A DNA stretch of 64,000 nt, from contig NC_134026.1 in assembly GCF_964204645.1 (NCBI RefSeq), forward strand, positions 23,020,650 to 23,084,649. Reading direction: 5' to 3'. A program made the translations under genes and the position numbers. Position 1 is the stretch's first letter, and each line of letters starts with the position of its first letter. The notes under the pieces are model-generated. The model had not been told where the DNA came from. It searched no databases and saw only the letters and a list, made by a program, of their open reading frames with translations. The DNA comes from Tubulanus polymorphus (taxonomy: Eukaryota > Nemertea > Palaeonemertea > Tubulaniformes > Tubulanidae). Shown here in pieces: positions 52,401 through 64,000 of this stretch.

Positions 52401-55400
52401 CATAGGCCTTCAGCGCTGGTATCAGGAATCCAATTTTATTTGGTGGCTTCAAGGTCATTGAAGGTGACATTTGACGAAAGATCGATTGATGAATCTCAAC
52501 CTCAATTATCAATTAGATTCTACTTTCCCGGAGTTAATCAGCCGTAAGAGTACATTTTGCTTTTCAAGCTGCTAATAGTGAAACGTATGAAGATGGAAGA
52601 TTCTACTGGAACTCGAAGAAAAAATCGAACTAACTCATTCCCTTGCAGCTAATGGCCTAAAATGAACCAGCGATGAGTTACGGAACACGACAAAGCAGCG
52701 CGGAATCTATTATAATATCAATGATAAATTGTGCTTCACATCTGCTAAATTCAGGATAGCGGTTCCACAAGGAGGTCAGTTTGAAGGCAGTTAATTTTGC
52801 ACCCAGTTGGTTGTAAAACACCGACTAATTGCTCTGGATACTGAATACAAAAAAGCATTTTCATTGGTTTGATCCTAAGTCAAATTCGAACGTTTAAGAA
52901 GATATTGATAACGCCTTCAAAATCAAGTGAGTTTACTTTTCCACCGCATTACCACTCAGAAATTTACATATGAATGGAGAGAACAAAATGCGAAACTGCT
53001 TCAATGATGCGAAAATTCTTCTCGGTCATTAGACGCAATTACGGCGATTCGTCGCTGATCCCAGTTGCGCTGTTTATAAAGTAACACGGAAGAACGAAAC
53101 GACTTATAGTGATCATCGACGTAAATTGCTGACCAGGCGTTTCATCCTCGGTGGCATTTATTGCAGGAAACATTAATTGGCTATAACCGATTGGACAATG
53201 ACGACATATCGTTGTTAAGAGCACGATGCATTAACACGACTAATAACGTTCAAGAGCCCATTTTCGAGACTCGAATACTTTTTGGTCTCTGAAATCGGAA
53301 CCTTCATTACCAAGGACTTTCAATGGAAGTCAAATACTTGACGATCAATGTTTGAACACTGTGAGAGGTATTAATTTGACATCTAAATTGAACAGGGCAT
53401 ATGATGAACAACCTCTGCCTTTGCACTTAATACTCTACACCATTTCCATTGTATTCCTATTCGAGACCAGCTCGGATAAACCATGCCACAAAAACAACAA
53501 AGCGGTCATTTTGACGACTGATGCATAGCGAGGGACATCTTTAGAAATTTGTTCGGAAATTCGATTATATTCTCGTGGTCAGTACTCGAACGTGTGCATA
53601 TCAGCATGTGCAGATAAAGACCTTTTAAGAGATAATGAATAAACATTCATTAAATCAGGGACCTCGGTGTAAAATAGCTCATTAAGATAAACTGTGTACG
53701 AGCAGTGAGAGTTTTCACGTATATGCTGCAACTTATTTCTAAAAAGATCATCGACCAGTTCAATTTTATGCCAATCGCGTTCCACCTAAGTATGGTTGAA
53801 TTGGTGCACATCAAACTCGCATTGAAATGTTAGGCGATATATTTAATTCGCTTTTGTGACCATACGTAGTGTGGCAAATGCCCAATTGCAGGAAGCACCT
53901 GTTTCAACAACGAAATCTAATGCTATATTTGGTGAATAATTCAAAACTTTTTTTCATTTCGATTGTCCTTATATAGGCAGCTGCATCATAAATAATGAAA
54001 CATTCATTGATCATATGTACATGGCAAAGTAACCGTCCCATTGCGAGCATTTCACTGCGAATGACATGCATATCAATGGATCAGAGGGAACATGCGCTGT
54101 TAACCAATTTGAATTCGATAAATATTATATGTCTTTTCCGCAGATTATCAAATTACCGATTATCTATGTGAATGTTCTCGGGTATCTTTTATCGAGGTAT
54201 AGACGCATGTCAGCTGTGTACAAAAACTGTAGCTGGCCTATCTTTTGGGCTATTCTGAAACATGGTGTGAGATATTCTATTTACAGAACCTCCAGATCAA
54301 CCCGTTAGACAATCCAATTAGAGCGCTAGTTTAAAACGTGCAATGGATCTACGCACCTTCAGTTGAAGAATCTAGTAGTGCATTAGAAAAGATGAAATCA
54401 ATTAAAATCCAAGCGTGCGTTCAGTATATGAGTCCATCTGTAGTGCAATGACTCTGAAAAAAAACACAGAATGATCTTTCAGTAATAATCGACAGTTGTG
54501 TTTTTCCGGATTGTTGAAACTATATCTATGATGAATAGATTCGTGATAACGCCTACATTACTAAAGTTATTAATTGCGATTTTACCCATTGTGGAAAATA
54601 TACATATTATACATGACAAATTCACATTAGCCTAATTCTTGAAAATCTTCGAAAGCCATTCATTCTTTTGAAAAAATACAATGAAATAGTAGTTCAATCA
54701 TGCATGGAATCCAACATACATTCGTCGTTGATTCAATGTTATAGCGAATATACGAATGTCATACTCACTACTGATTACCAATCTCAGACAATTTGCCGAA
54801 ACAGAGAAAAAATAATAATCCAGATTATCATGATATTAAACATTGATTAAACTCTCACTTCCTCGATATTAAAGTAAAATGAATCCGATTCTAAAACATG
54901 CGTTTCGCCGATGCAGCAAAACCAACATTCCCCGACGGTGCGACAGACTGCTAATGCCAGGATCTCTACTGATCGCTACTTCAGCCAATGGCTGATGTCT
55001 GAAGTGGCGCGGAGACAATAAGTACTTACTTTGCTATCGCAAATGATGGTACTGTTACGTATGAATTAAACGAGCAACACGAAGTCGTCCTATTCTACTG
55101 TGAACTATACCTGTTGCGAACGTCATTTTCCATGGTTATGCACGGAATCGTTGGAATCGAGCTCTGTCAAACAGCGATCAAATCACTGAGCAAATTTTAC
55201 GTGTCAACGGTAGATCGCTCATATTCCATTAATGGCTATTTAATTAGCATTGGTTTTATTCTACGTGAGATAATCTCTTGTTGGTCAGGTCGTTTTGTTG
55301 TTAACTATGATGTCTGGAGTTGGGATTATCTTGCATCAGATAAGTTACGCGTCATCAAAAACTGAATAGACCAATTCTTATTGACTATTTGAAATGTTAT

Positions 55401-58400
55401 CTTGCGATGCTTCATAATTTCTCTCTTGATTTCGGTATCATTGAAGTTGGTAAAATCATCTCTGTTTACAGCGCCAAGAGAAATAATGGGCTGAGATTTT
55501 CCCTGGGGTATCATTTGCGGTGACAGAATGGCAACTTCAGTTCGGTTGATTTCATATTGTTTATGCCTGGTAAAACCCCAGGAAATGAGAAAAATGATCC
55601 CGAGAGATTACTGATAGTCTCGACAAAGTCTACCATAACGATGCAAACATCTAATCGCAACACAGACCGTTTAAAACTCATATCGAACGATGACATGAAA
55701 ATCCAAACAAATCAAGTGTCAACTCCAGCCGTCGTGTCGTCGTCGCATTATAGTTTCATCAGTAATGATACATACTCATGCGTTCCCTAATGAGATTAGC
55801 CTGTTTAGCTGACGAAGATTCGATTGTGAATGGTTTTCTGATTTATAATCGCACACGTAACGAGCATTTTATTACTTCTATACAGAACTATTCCATTCCT
55901 AGCCATTTTTTCGCTACAGTGGATATGACCAACGCTCGTTTGCACCGAATGACTCGAAAGAGAATCATCTTTCAGTCACGTTCCGTTATTATAATTGTAG
56001 TTCAAGTTTGATCATTTTCTGACAGTAGCAAACTCAAGTGTGCAGCATATTGGACGTCTTGGTGGACGAACCATTAACGTACAGCATCATTGAAGATCAT
56101 TGAAGACGTTGCCACAGTCCATATTCGAGTGCAATAATGGGTTCAGAAAATATCTCCCCTCTACATCAAAATCGAAGAAATTTATGATGCCACAATCACG
56201 CACAACAAAACATAAAAGAACTCACCCATCATTAGATATTGATATCCTATACACTTTTCATGCTTAATCATTTTAGTTAACTGCGAGAATGTATAACATA
56301 ATGCGTTAATTATGTTTGACAGACAATCCATTGCAGATACGGTCAGCCAATGTCATCGAATAGGAGCCGCCGAACATGATGGATTGATGCGGTAGACAAA
56401 TTTTTAGATCATCGATACCATGGATAATATCGTAATTCCAACGAACATGATCAAAGACCCTAGAATATAGGTTTTGCAACTAAATGTACACATACGGCAT
56501 TTCATTACTGCTACGAGCAACTCGTAGATTACTGTAAAGCATATGACATGAAATGAACGCATCACAGAACTGTATAACAAAGTACTGTTTCAGCTTTTAG
56601 AAACGAAATTACGTTTCTCTCAAGTAGAAATATCAAGTAAGCAGACTTGACTAGGGAAAGAGCGAATCTAAAGGGGATCTTTGCACAAAAATTGCTACAC
56701 GAATATCTTGTCGCTTCAATAAAACAAAAAATGAGTTTTCGTGTGAGGAGGTTTCCATCAGATATTTTCATGAAATCTTCTAACGAACGATAAGAGTTCT
56801 GAGGGTTATTCTGCAATAAGAGCCACCGCAGACACTTTCACTCTGCCTGTTATTCGCCTTGCTTGAAATAATTTGTAGCTTATCACTTTCTGCTTCAATT
56901 CAATTTACAAATCACAATCGTATTTTTTTAAAGCAAAACAGACAGGCAGATGGTAGACACAAATATACTTCAGGTCAATTTTTTCCCTTCATCTCAATGA
57001 TTTGAATACGTAATAGAATTAAATTTGATTTGATGTTTCTGTTAAACAAAATGATAGTAATACTTCATTGGATGATTTGTATGAATTTACATGATCAGTT
57101 GCACAGCGAAATAGCCTAAATTTCATCTTGAAACCATTGCGTTTAAATTCGCTCCAAAACAATAGACCCAGTCAGCCTGCGGCTGGCAAGAAAGTTGAAC
57201 TTTTTTGTTCACGAATGATCACAGAAACTGCACACAGCTGACGATGAAGCCAGTTATGTGTTCATTTTCCTTTCGCCAATTCCTTAATAAAAAACGGAAA
57301 TAAAAACTACGGTTTTCAGGAGAAAGGAAAACACGCCACTGCGCGGAATCAAGTCATCCGAGAAGTGCGGTTTGATGGAATTTGTCAACGTCGTTAATTC
57401 GCGGCTGGGAAGACTTCATATTTGTATGCCACCGATACGTGTCCGTTTTGCAGATCCATTCGCAGCGGTCAGAATGAAAACGACTGAAAGGTCGGGGAAG
57501 AGAATTGATCAAGCCTCGCTGCATAACGAATATCCAAAAGGTAGAACTAATGCTTACTCTGGCAATGATTCAACGGCCTGATCGGATCATCTTTTATTAG
57601 CTAGTCATCGTATGATTGAGGAACGCGAATGATTGAATGACAACCTTTCCTTAATTGGATTCAGAAATACAGTCGACTCCAATCTTATCAAAAAAGAGTC
57701 GAGTTTTAGTAACTCGATCCGCCCTTCAATTTCTTAACTCAACTGCTTTTAGGAGTCGGTGTAGTATCAATTTGTTTTCATTTTTATTTTTTAAGCCATA
57801 AATCCTTGAATTCAGAACTGGTGCTTCTGCATTGAAGGAAATGGTTTTGTCAAGGAATAATCAGTAATTTAGGAATCAGTTTCTTCCGTAATCATTATTC
57901 ATTATACGTTTATGGATACCGCCTACATAAATGACTCTTAGGCACGGACCAAAGACAATTATTCATCTTTTGATGCGATACTTCGATGAATATTGCAATT
58001 TATGTCAGGCACGTATGGCAATATTTTCTACATTTTCGTCGTAAACTTCATGTGGCATGAAATAAAATCGCGGAGTTACCACGTCGTGTAGTTGAAGGGA
58101 GTAAACTGTTACCGCCGTATCGCGGGCTCTCACACTATCTGTAATTACTTCCTGAAATGGTATAATTTTCCATGAAATATTTATTAATGCCACGAGTTCA
58201 TCGATCATCGACGAATTGAGCCCAGTGCGACGTCAACGGCTTGTGGAAAAAAGCAAAAATTTCAAATTGAAAACTGATCTATCAATTAATATTTGTGTCA
58301 TTTTCCGGCAACATTGCCGGTCTTGTCGTTTTGAAATTTTAATAATAAACCAGAAAATCCACTCAATTTTCTGCTCTAGGGATTCATCAATATTAATGAC

Positions 58401-60932
58401 AGCCATCTTGCGGGTTTACGGCCTTCTTTCTATTGTAGTTCCATCCACAAGTATCATCAATCATGGTGAGGTCCCTAGAGACATATAACGTGCTTAACAT
58501 CACATTCAGTCCGCGATCTAAACCGTGCATGAATCGTGCGCGGTCATCCACGTAGAAAACTCATGTTCCCAATAAAAAGGTAAGTTCGATACACGGCAAA
58601 TGATATTGTAGCCCAAGTCTGGTATAAGTAGAAAACAGTGCAAATTAGATAAATGCGCGACAATTACATAAATCTAGAAAAAAATTATCGGCGAAGATGT
58701 GCCCTATTGGCAGGAAAGACAGTGGGTTGATGGCAGGTTGACAGGTAGCCACGTAGTCAAGTCAGAAATACGGGAGGCCAGAGAGACGAGTTAACAGGTT
58801 GACATTTGTAGTATGCTCACTTAAACCAACCAAATCATTCATAAGTAGATAAATGAGATAAGTGATCAGCATTCATTTCTTTTTTACATCCTGCTCCGCA
58901 AAGTCTAAAATGCGAACTCGGTGGGAAAAAATCCAACAGCAGTATCAATCGCCCGTTCACTGAGATCTATAATCAATGTATTGAGTGGGCAAATTAATAG
59001 TGATTCCTTCGACACGCAGGAATTGCCATTCTCATTCATGGTCGTCGATGCTTTCGCGCAAAAGCAATCGACTGGAAGGATTTTTCAATTGCGGCAACTT
59101 TCATTCTGCCAATCAAAATATCATTGCTGAGCATCAGCATGCGGCGATTCCGCAAATGCCGAACGTTTACGATAGAATCAGTCATACTGAGGATACTGAA
59201 TACAGTTAATTCTGCTAGAATCAAATTAAGATGTTTTCTGTAGATTTTATTAGTACTATACATTTCTGCTCGTTCAAAATCACCATTTATGATGAAATGT
59301 CTCTATATAATTCTTCGCCGAAATCTTGCCTACCGTGCGTTACCAATTATATATTAGATTTCATGAGAAGTTACTTAAGAAGATATAAATCATTGAAATG
59401 TCGCTTGGAACTAAAAATGCCTGCGAAACAGCCACTGCCGGCGGGATGATCTGACAGCAAATGTAAATCGATGTTCACAGAACGGGAAATGAAGCATCTT
59501 AAGCGTAAAAAATATGGAAACTCAATCCAGTATTGGATTTCGGAAAAAAATACACTTTCCATAAATGTTTTCCTTGTTGATGGCGCATCAGGGCATGGAT
59601 TCATCATTTTATATTTCCGCCATTTGATAACATGTCATATTATTAAAATAAACTGATATCGCGGGAAGTTTTAATATCCGTTCCGAGTCGGTAAACAACA
59701 TAAAATCTGTTCCAATACAATTTCCAGTATAAATAAACCTATTACGACCAGTTCCCACATGCCTACGCCCTGGCTCAATTGGATTTTTGGAAACATGGGA
59801 GATGAGCTTTAGGAGAGTTATCAGTGGAAACCGGACAACAACCAGCTACGTAGTAATACATGGTTTATGGTTCTAAATTTGTTATCATCTATATGTTTAA
59901 AAATCTAAATTGCGTTTGGTCTTAACATAAAACTATTAAGATCACACTCTTATTCGCCCAGGAAAAATTTAATTAAATGAAGTACACGCCATTGAACTGA
60001 TTGGGTCCGATAATGATGATGGCGTTCGTCAGTCGTTAGGTAATCCATTTTAGCGTGTTGATTATAGGCGGAATTTTACCAAATCAGTCGCCACCTGTGA
60101 CTCGATACATGGTTTATCTTCGGGGTGACGTTTATTATGCGTGTTGTAAAATCGAAATCATGAGCGCCTTCGGGCGATTATGTCAAGCAAAGCAATATGT
60201 TATCTGCATTTGACGTGCAGACGCATTAATCTATTTATTTTCTTGAAATATCAACTCATTGCGGAGTATTTTCGGTTCGAAATCTATGAAGCGGATATCA
60301 TATCCATGATCATACCGATCGTGATGTATGCACATTAATCCAACGCTAACCGACACAGAGCCTTGAAAACCCCATCCTCGCTCGTCAGCGCTTGGTTGCC
60401 TCTCACCGAAGAAGCTAACACCAAATTTCTTATTCTACGATCGTAAAATGTATCATTTTTGCTCTGCCAATAACTTTCACGAACTATCAAACAGTGAGTG
60501 ATTTCTTTGTATTACATGTGGTATTGTAGTAAGCCTACCTGAAGAATCTTTCTGCGGTGATACTTTTGATTAGTTAGACGGTTAAGATATTCGATATATC
60601 CAATTTAAAAACAACATCGCGCACTTCGACATTCCTTCGATCCAAAACATCGCCGGAACTTGCAGTCTAATCAGATTCTATTGAGACGTACACGTCGAAT
60701 TAAAATTGAACGCGTCTGATTGGGGTCGTTGATTTACCGGAGTGCAATGCTTCGTCAGTAAATCAACTGTCAACCTTCATAGCGATGGCTGCAGGCGAGT
60801 GCGACTTTCCGAAACGATGTAATACACTTCCGAATCTTGGGGCAGCCTGAGGATGGAGGAGCGACCAGTCGATGAAATAGAATCGTCCGTGTGATGATGG
60901 ATTGCTCTAATACCATAATTCATCATAGCTGA

Positions 60933-60934
<2 letters not shown>

Positions 60935-60982
<48 letters not shown>
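60935..60982. repeat. AT dinucleotide microsatellite
   Basis: An uninterrupted (AT)24 tract. Confidence 0.98.
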
Positions 60983-60983
<1 letters not shown>

Positions 60984-60985
<2 letters not shown>

Positions 60986-61005
60986 GTCATTTAGGTCATA
61001 GGTCA
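60984..61005 (+). promoter_or_regulatory. Three AGGTCA half-sites (DR3 and DR1 spacing)
   Basis: AGGTCA occurs at 60984, 60993 and 61000 on the same strand, separated by TTT and by T. These spacings are the DR3 and DR1 arrangements used by nuclear-receptor dimers such as VDR/RXR and HNF4/RXR types. The cluster sits between two AT microsatellites, so slippage or local duplication is an alternative origin. Binding is inference. Confidence 0.4.
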
Positions 61006-61030
61006 TTTAAATAACAATCATTATAATTTG

Positions 61031-61053
61031 TATATATATATATATATATATAT
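61031..61053. repeat. TA dinucleotide microsatellite
   Basis: An uninterrupted TA tract of 23 bp, about 50 bp after the larger AT tract. Confidence 0.95.
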
Positions 61054-61312
61054 CATCGGTTCTATCCCGATGAATGATGTTCATAATGATGCTGCGCGAC
61101 TTTTTCGTCAGGTATGATATCTTGGTATGATATCTCGACATGCCAAAAGTGATTCATGAGTTTGAGCGCGCACGGCTGTGACATAATGCATTTTCTCGGA
61201 CAAAAAATGTTCTCTGAACATCCTAGTATGGATCCAGGAAGAAAGACACTCTAAATATTTGGATGGGTATATGAAAGCTGTGGGTACTGGAGTTTGTAAT
61301 GGGTAGTGTAGT

Positions 61313-61349
61313 GTGATCTGTGTGCATTTGTGGCCAGCACACAGATCAC
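61313..61349. repeat. Perfect 13-bp hairpin with 11-nt loop
   Basis: GTGATCTGTGTGC, then an 11-nt loop, then GCACACAGATCAC. The stem is short for a miRNA precursor, and pairing does not clearly extend outward. No function is assigned. Confidence 0.7.
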
Positions 61350-64000
61350 ATTGTTCAATGGGGTTTGGTCCAGGACTCGCGAGATTTTCAACAACACGGA
61401 AGTAACGTGTAATAAATGATGACTTGAATTGCATGACTACCTACCACCCCTCATTATTGTTGGAAAACTAAACGTTCGGCACTGACTAAAAATTAGTAAT
61501 AACATTTTAGAAATGGCCAGAATTTTAACTTAGGTTCTATCTCATTTTTATTTTACAATTGCGATTGGTATAATTTTTTTTTAAACGGCCGTTAAGGCTT
61601 CATGTTTCGTCTGCAATTCACTGCAAATAGTTACGCAACTACGCACATTTCAGTGTTTTTGGCAGCTGTACACTCAATCGGCACCGTTCGTGACTAGCTT
61701 CACTGCGGAATTATCATTAATTAACATCGCCATATCACATCATCAACTTATATTGTGCCTTAAAACCCTAACAGCCGAAATAATTGAAATGCACACACGA
61801 TTTCTATCATTGAAAATTGAGAGAGTGGCCATGTTTGTGTTTGCTGCTTCGCGTAAATCCCGCACGGTGGCGGAACCGCGCGGAGTGGGGCCGATACGTC
61901 CAGACACATTCAAACTCCGACTAAAACCAAATAGACCTTGTCGATCTAGGTGTTTATATTCATTCATCTTTCCCTAAGAGTCATTATTTGTTCCGATCAC
62001 AGAAAATTGCATGGCTTACTGAAATTAGTTTCGAGATGTTACGAATAAATACGAGCTAGCGCTGAAAACTAACGGAAAGGACTTTTCTCACATCTTTTTC
62101 GTTGTAGAAATCTTCATAAGTTTAATTCCCCTGAGTATGGTTAACGATTTCGGCGGGTTATTTTCGGGGACTTGAGTTTGTAATGCTTCACCTTAAGTCT
62201 CAAGAACATCAGTCAATGATTACAAGCAGAGGATGATAAATTGATAAAAATACATCAGCTCCATCTAAGCATGATCAAAGATGAAATACGGAAACACTAG
62301 CACTAGCAATTTAGATGCCTTGATTTGGGTATTCTCGGAGCTACCCCTTTCTCGTCCAGTATACCTTGGCGTGCAGTCAGTTGATCTTGGCGTCATCTCA
62401 CCTGTCTATTCAAGTCAAATCAGAGCCATATCTCAACCAACGTAAGGAATATCTTCCCACACCCTCGCAATATTCCAACGAATTTTACACTTGGGCTGAA
62501 AGGTCAATCAGAAAATAATGTATATCATGTCAGCCTACTGTTAGACATTGAGATGTTTTTCAGAAACAAATAATGCGCTTTCATCGAAAAAGACCAGGTT
62601 AGATTTGCACGACATACGCAAGTTTTGCAAGTTTAGTCGACCTTAGCGGAAACATTTAGATATATCCGTAGACTTTGAAGGAACAAAATGGCTATTGGTA
62701 CGGCAACGTGGATATTCGGTTTCCATGTCTCGGCAGAAATATGGAGAACAATGTCTACCAAACGAATCAGACGTTTAAATGATAATTCTATATTGTTCTG
62801 CGCTAAAATCGCGTTTGGAGACAATTTAGCAATGGTTCTATCTGCAGCTCTAAAAAAACAAACGGCTCGAAGCTTTTTCATCTAAAACCCCTTGAATTCG
62901 ATTCATCGAATCTTTTAGGCCCGTTTGACAATACCATTGACGGTTGAGAGGTGTTTATGTCGAAAACTCAAAAGGCAGAATGCACTCTGCATAGAAAAGC
63001 TTTTTGTCTCGGCATCTCGATTATCAGCACGAAGGTTTCCTGCACATGAGAAAATTAATTACCGACCGATGACAAATTTATTTCCCGACTATATATAATT
63101 GGTCAATAACTCGGACATAGATCATGCTAATTGAATCGAGACGGATTCGTTCGATAGATCCTATATGTCGAAGGTAATAGACTGATGAAGCGAACAGAGA
63201 ATATATATATATGCAACTTAACCGGTGGTTTATCTGAAATGATGCGAGCATGATTGATTGTATATTAAACCATGGCAATGACATACGTCCCTTGTTGTTA
63301 TTACTACTAAAGGTTGGCATATATATCCATTGAGGTCGTTTGCAGCGACGGATCCGGGAATTAATGGGCGCCGTGGCCGGATACAACGGATTTAATACAT
63401 TGTCCAGAACTGCAGCCGGTTCAGAGAACCGTGGCGAGACAAAGTGGTGCTGTAGCAGACTAAAATGAACGTGGCAGATATCACAGAAATGATGTCAGTG
63501 GCGATCGCGGGGGCAATATGAGCTTGCAGCAACGTTACACGTATATGCGTAGTTGGCCATGACACGGCAAGCAAGCATTGCTGGTTTTTGAAAGGACATC
63601 CATCACACCGCCTCATCCGTCATTACTCAATGGTTAGCGCATATGGAACCTTTGACAGATACATCGAAAAATAAATGCAACCTCTAATATTAGCCTACGC
63701 ATAGGGAAGATACGAAATATGATTTTATCATTTACATTTTACGAGTAAAAAGTTATCATAGCTGGGATAGAATGTAGCATGTTTGAATCGTTCAGAATTT
63801 ATCACTTTCACCAATTCGCAGAAGTTCGATTTCTATAACTTATGAATATCCTATCTACTGATGTCTACGTATTGTATGATTTTACAAAAAAACAAAATAT
63901 ATAATAGGCCTCTACTGATAATGAGTTTGGAATTGAAAATGACCGAAAAACCAGCCGTTGGTTTTTTATTCCATTGCCAACATGCAATTTCCGCTGAGAC

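Larger units (their letters stand above)
41372..64000. other. 22.6-kb region without supportable genes
   Basis: No exon chain, domain or RNA gene could be supported on either strand. The longest frame (43104-43595, minus, 163 codons, TTG first codon) shows no known domain; it could occur by chance in AT-rich sequence of this length. Other frames are 60-120 codons and lack consistent splice partners. The sequence carries a MITE-like element, AT microsatellites and a hairpin, listed separately. Lying on the 5' side of the octopamine receptor, it may hold its regulatory DNA or long 5' introns. Confidence 0.55.

Noticed and set aside
61800-61980. CpG-rich segment with frames on both strands
   Set aside because: Composition hints at a promoter or exon, but no domain, splice chain or start could be supported.

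Overview
The window is animal nuclear DNA. It is AT-rich, its genes are split by many short introns with GT..AG borders, and it holds no bacterial operon, rRNA, tRNA or CRISPR array that I could see. A beta-type octopamine receptor, an SLC43-like transporter, an annexin and a CYP2-clan P450 point to a bilaterian. The octopamine receptor makes a protostome, and probably a lophotrochozoan, the best guess, but the species cannot be fixed from sequence alone. Coding exons were joined by hand by matching splice phase and protein family.

Layout: 1-7456 holds no gene I can support apart from a 293 bp foldback transposon (1163-1455). 7457-10545 (+) is a GPI-anchored three-Ig-domain surface protein whose first exon was not found. 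14876-16948 (-) is a complete nine-exon annexin of 337 aa. 17946-20507 (+) is a complete seven-exon SLC43-like transporter of 584 aa. 21614-24115 (-) is a complete eight-exon cytochrome P450 of 508 aa. 25268-27003 (+) is a five-exon mucin-like single-pass membrane protein with tyrosine motifs in its tail. 28807-35793 (-) is a 21-exon DUF4062-NACHT-TPR protein of 1080 aa, resembling TTC41. 40115-41371 (-) is an intronless octopamine receptor of 418 aa.

From about 41.4 kb to the end there are 22.6 kb with no supportable gene. They lie on the upstream side of the receptor and contain microsatellites, a small MITE-like element and a hairpin. A cluster of three AGGTCA half-sites sits between two AT tracts.

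The genes do not form one pathway. Two pairs are head to head about 1 kb apart: annexin with SLC43, and P450 with the mucin-like protein. Each pair could share regulatory sequence. Small non-autonomous DNA transposons sit in introns and intergenic DNA throughout. The most distinctive items are the complete DUF4062-NACHT-TPR gene with an acidic tail, the 18-nt microexon in the Ig gene, the mucin-like protein with NPxY and YxN motifs, and the altered calcium sites of the annexin. I did not find a clearly new multi-gene system.
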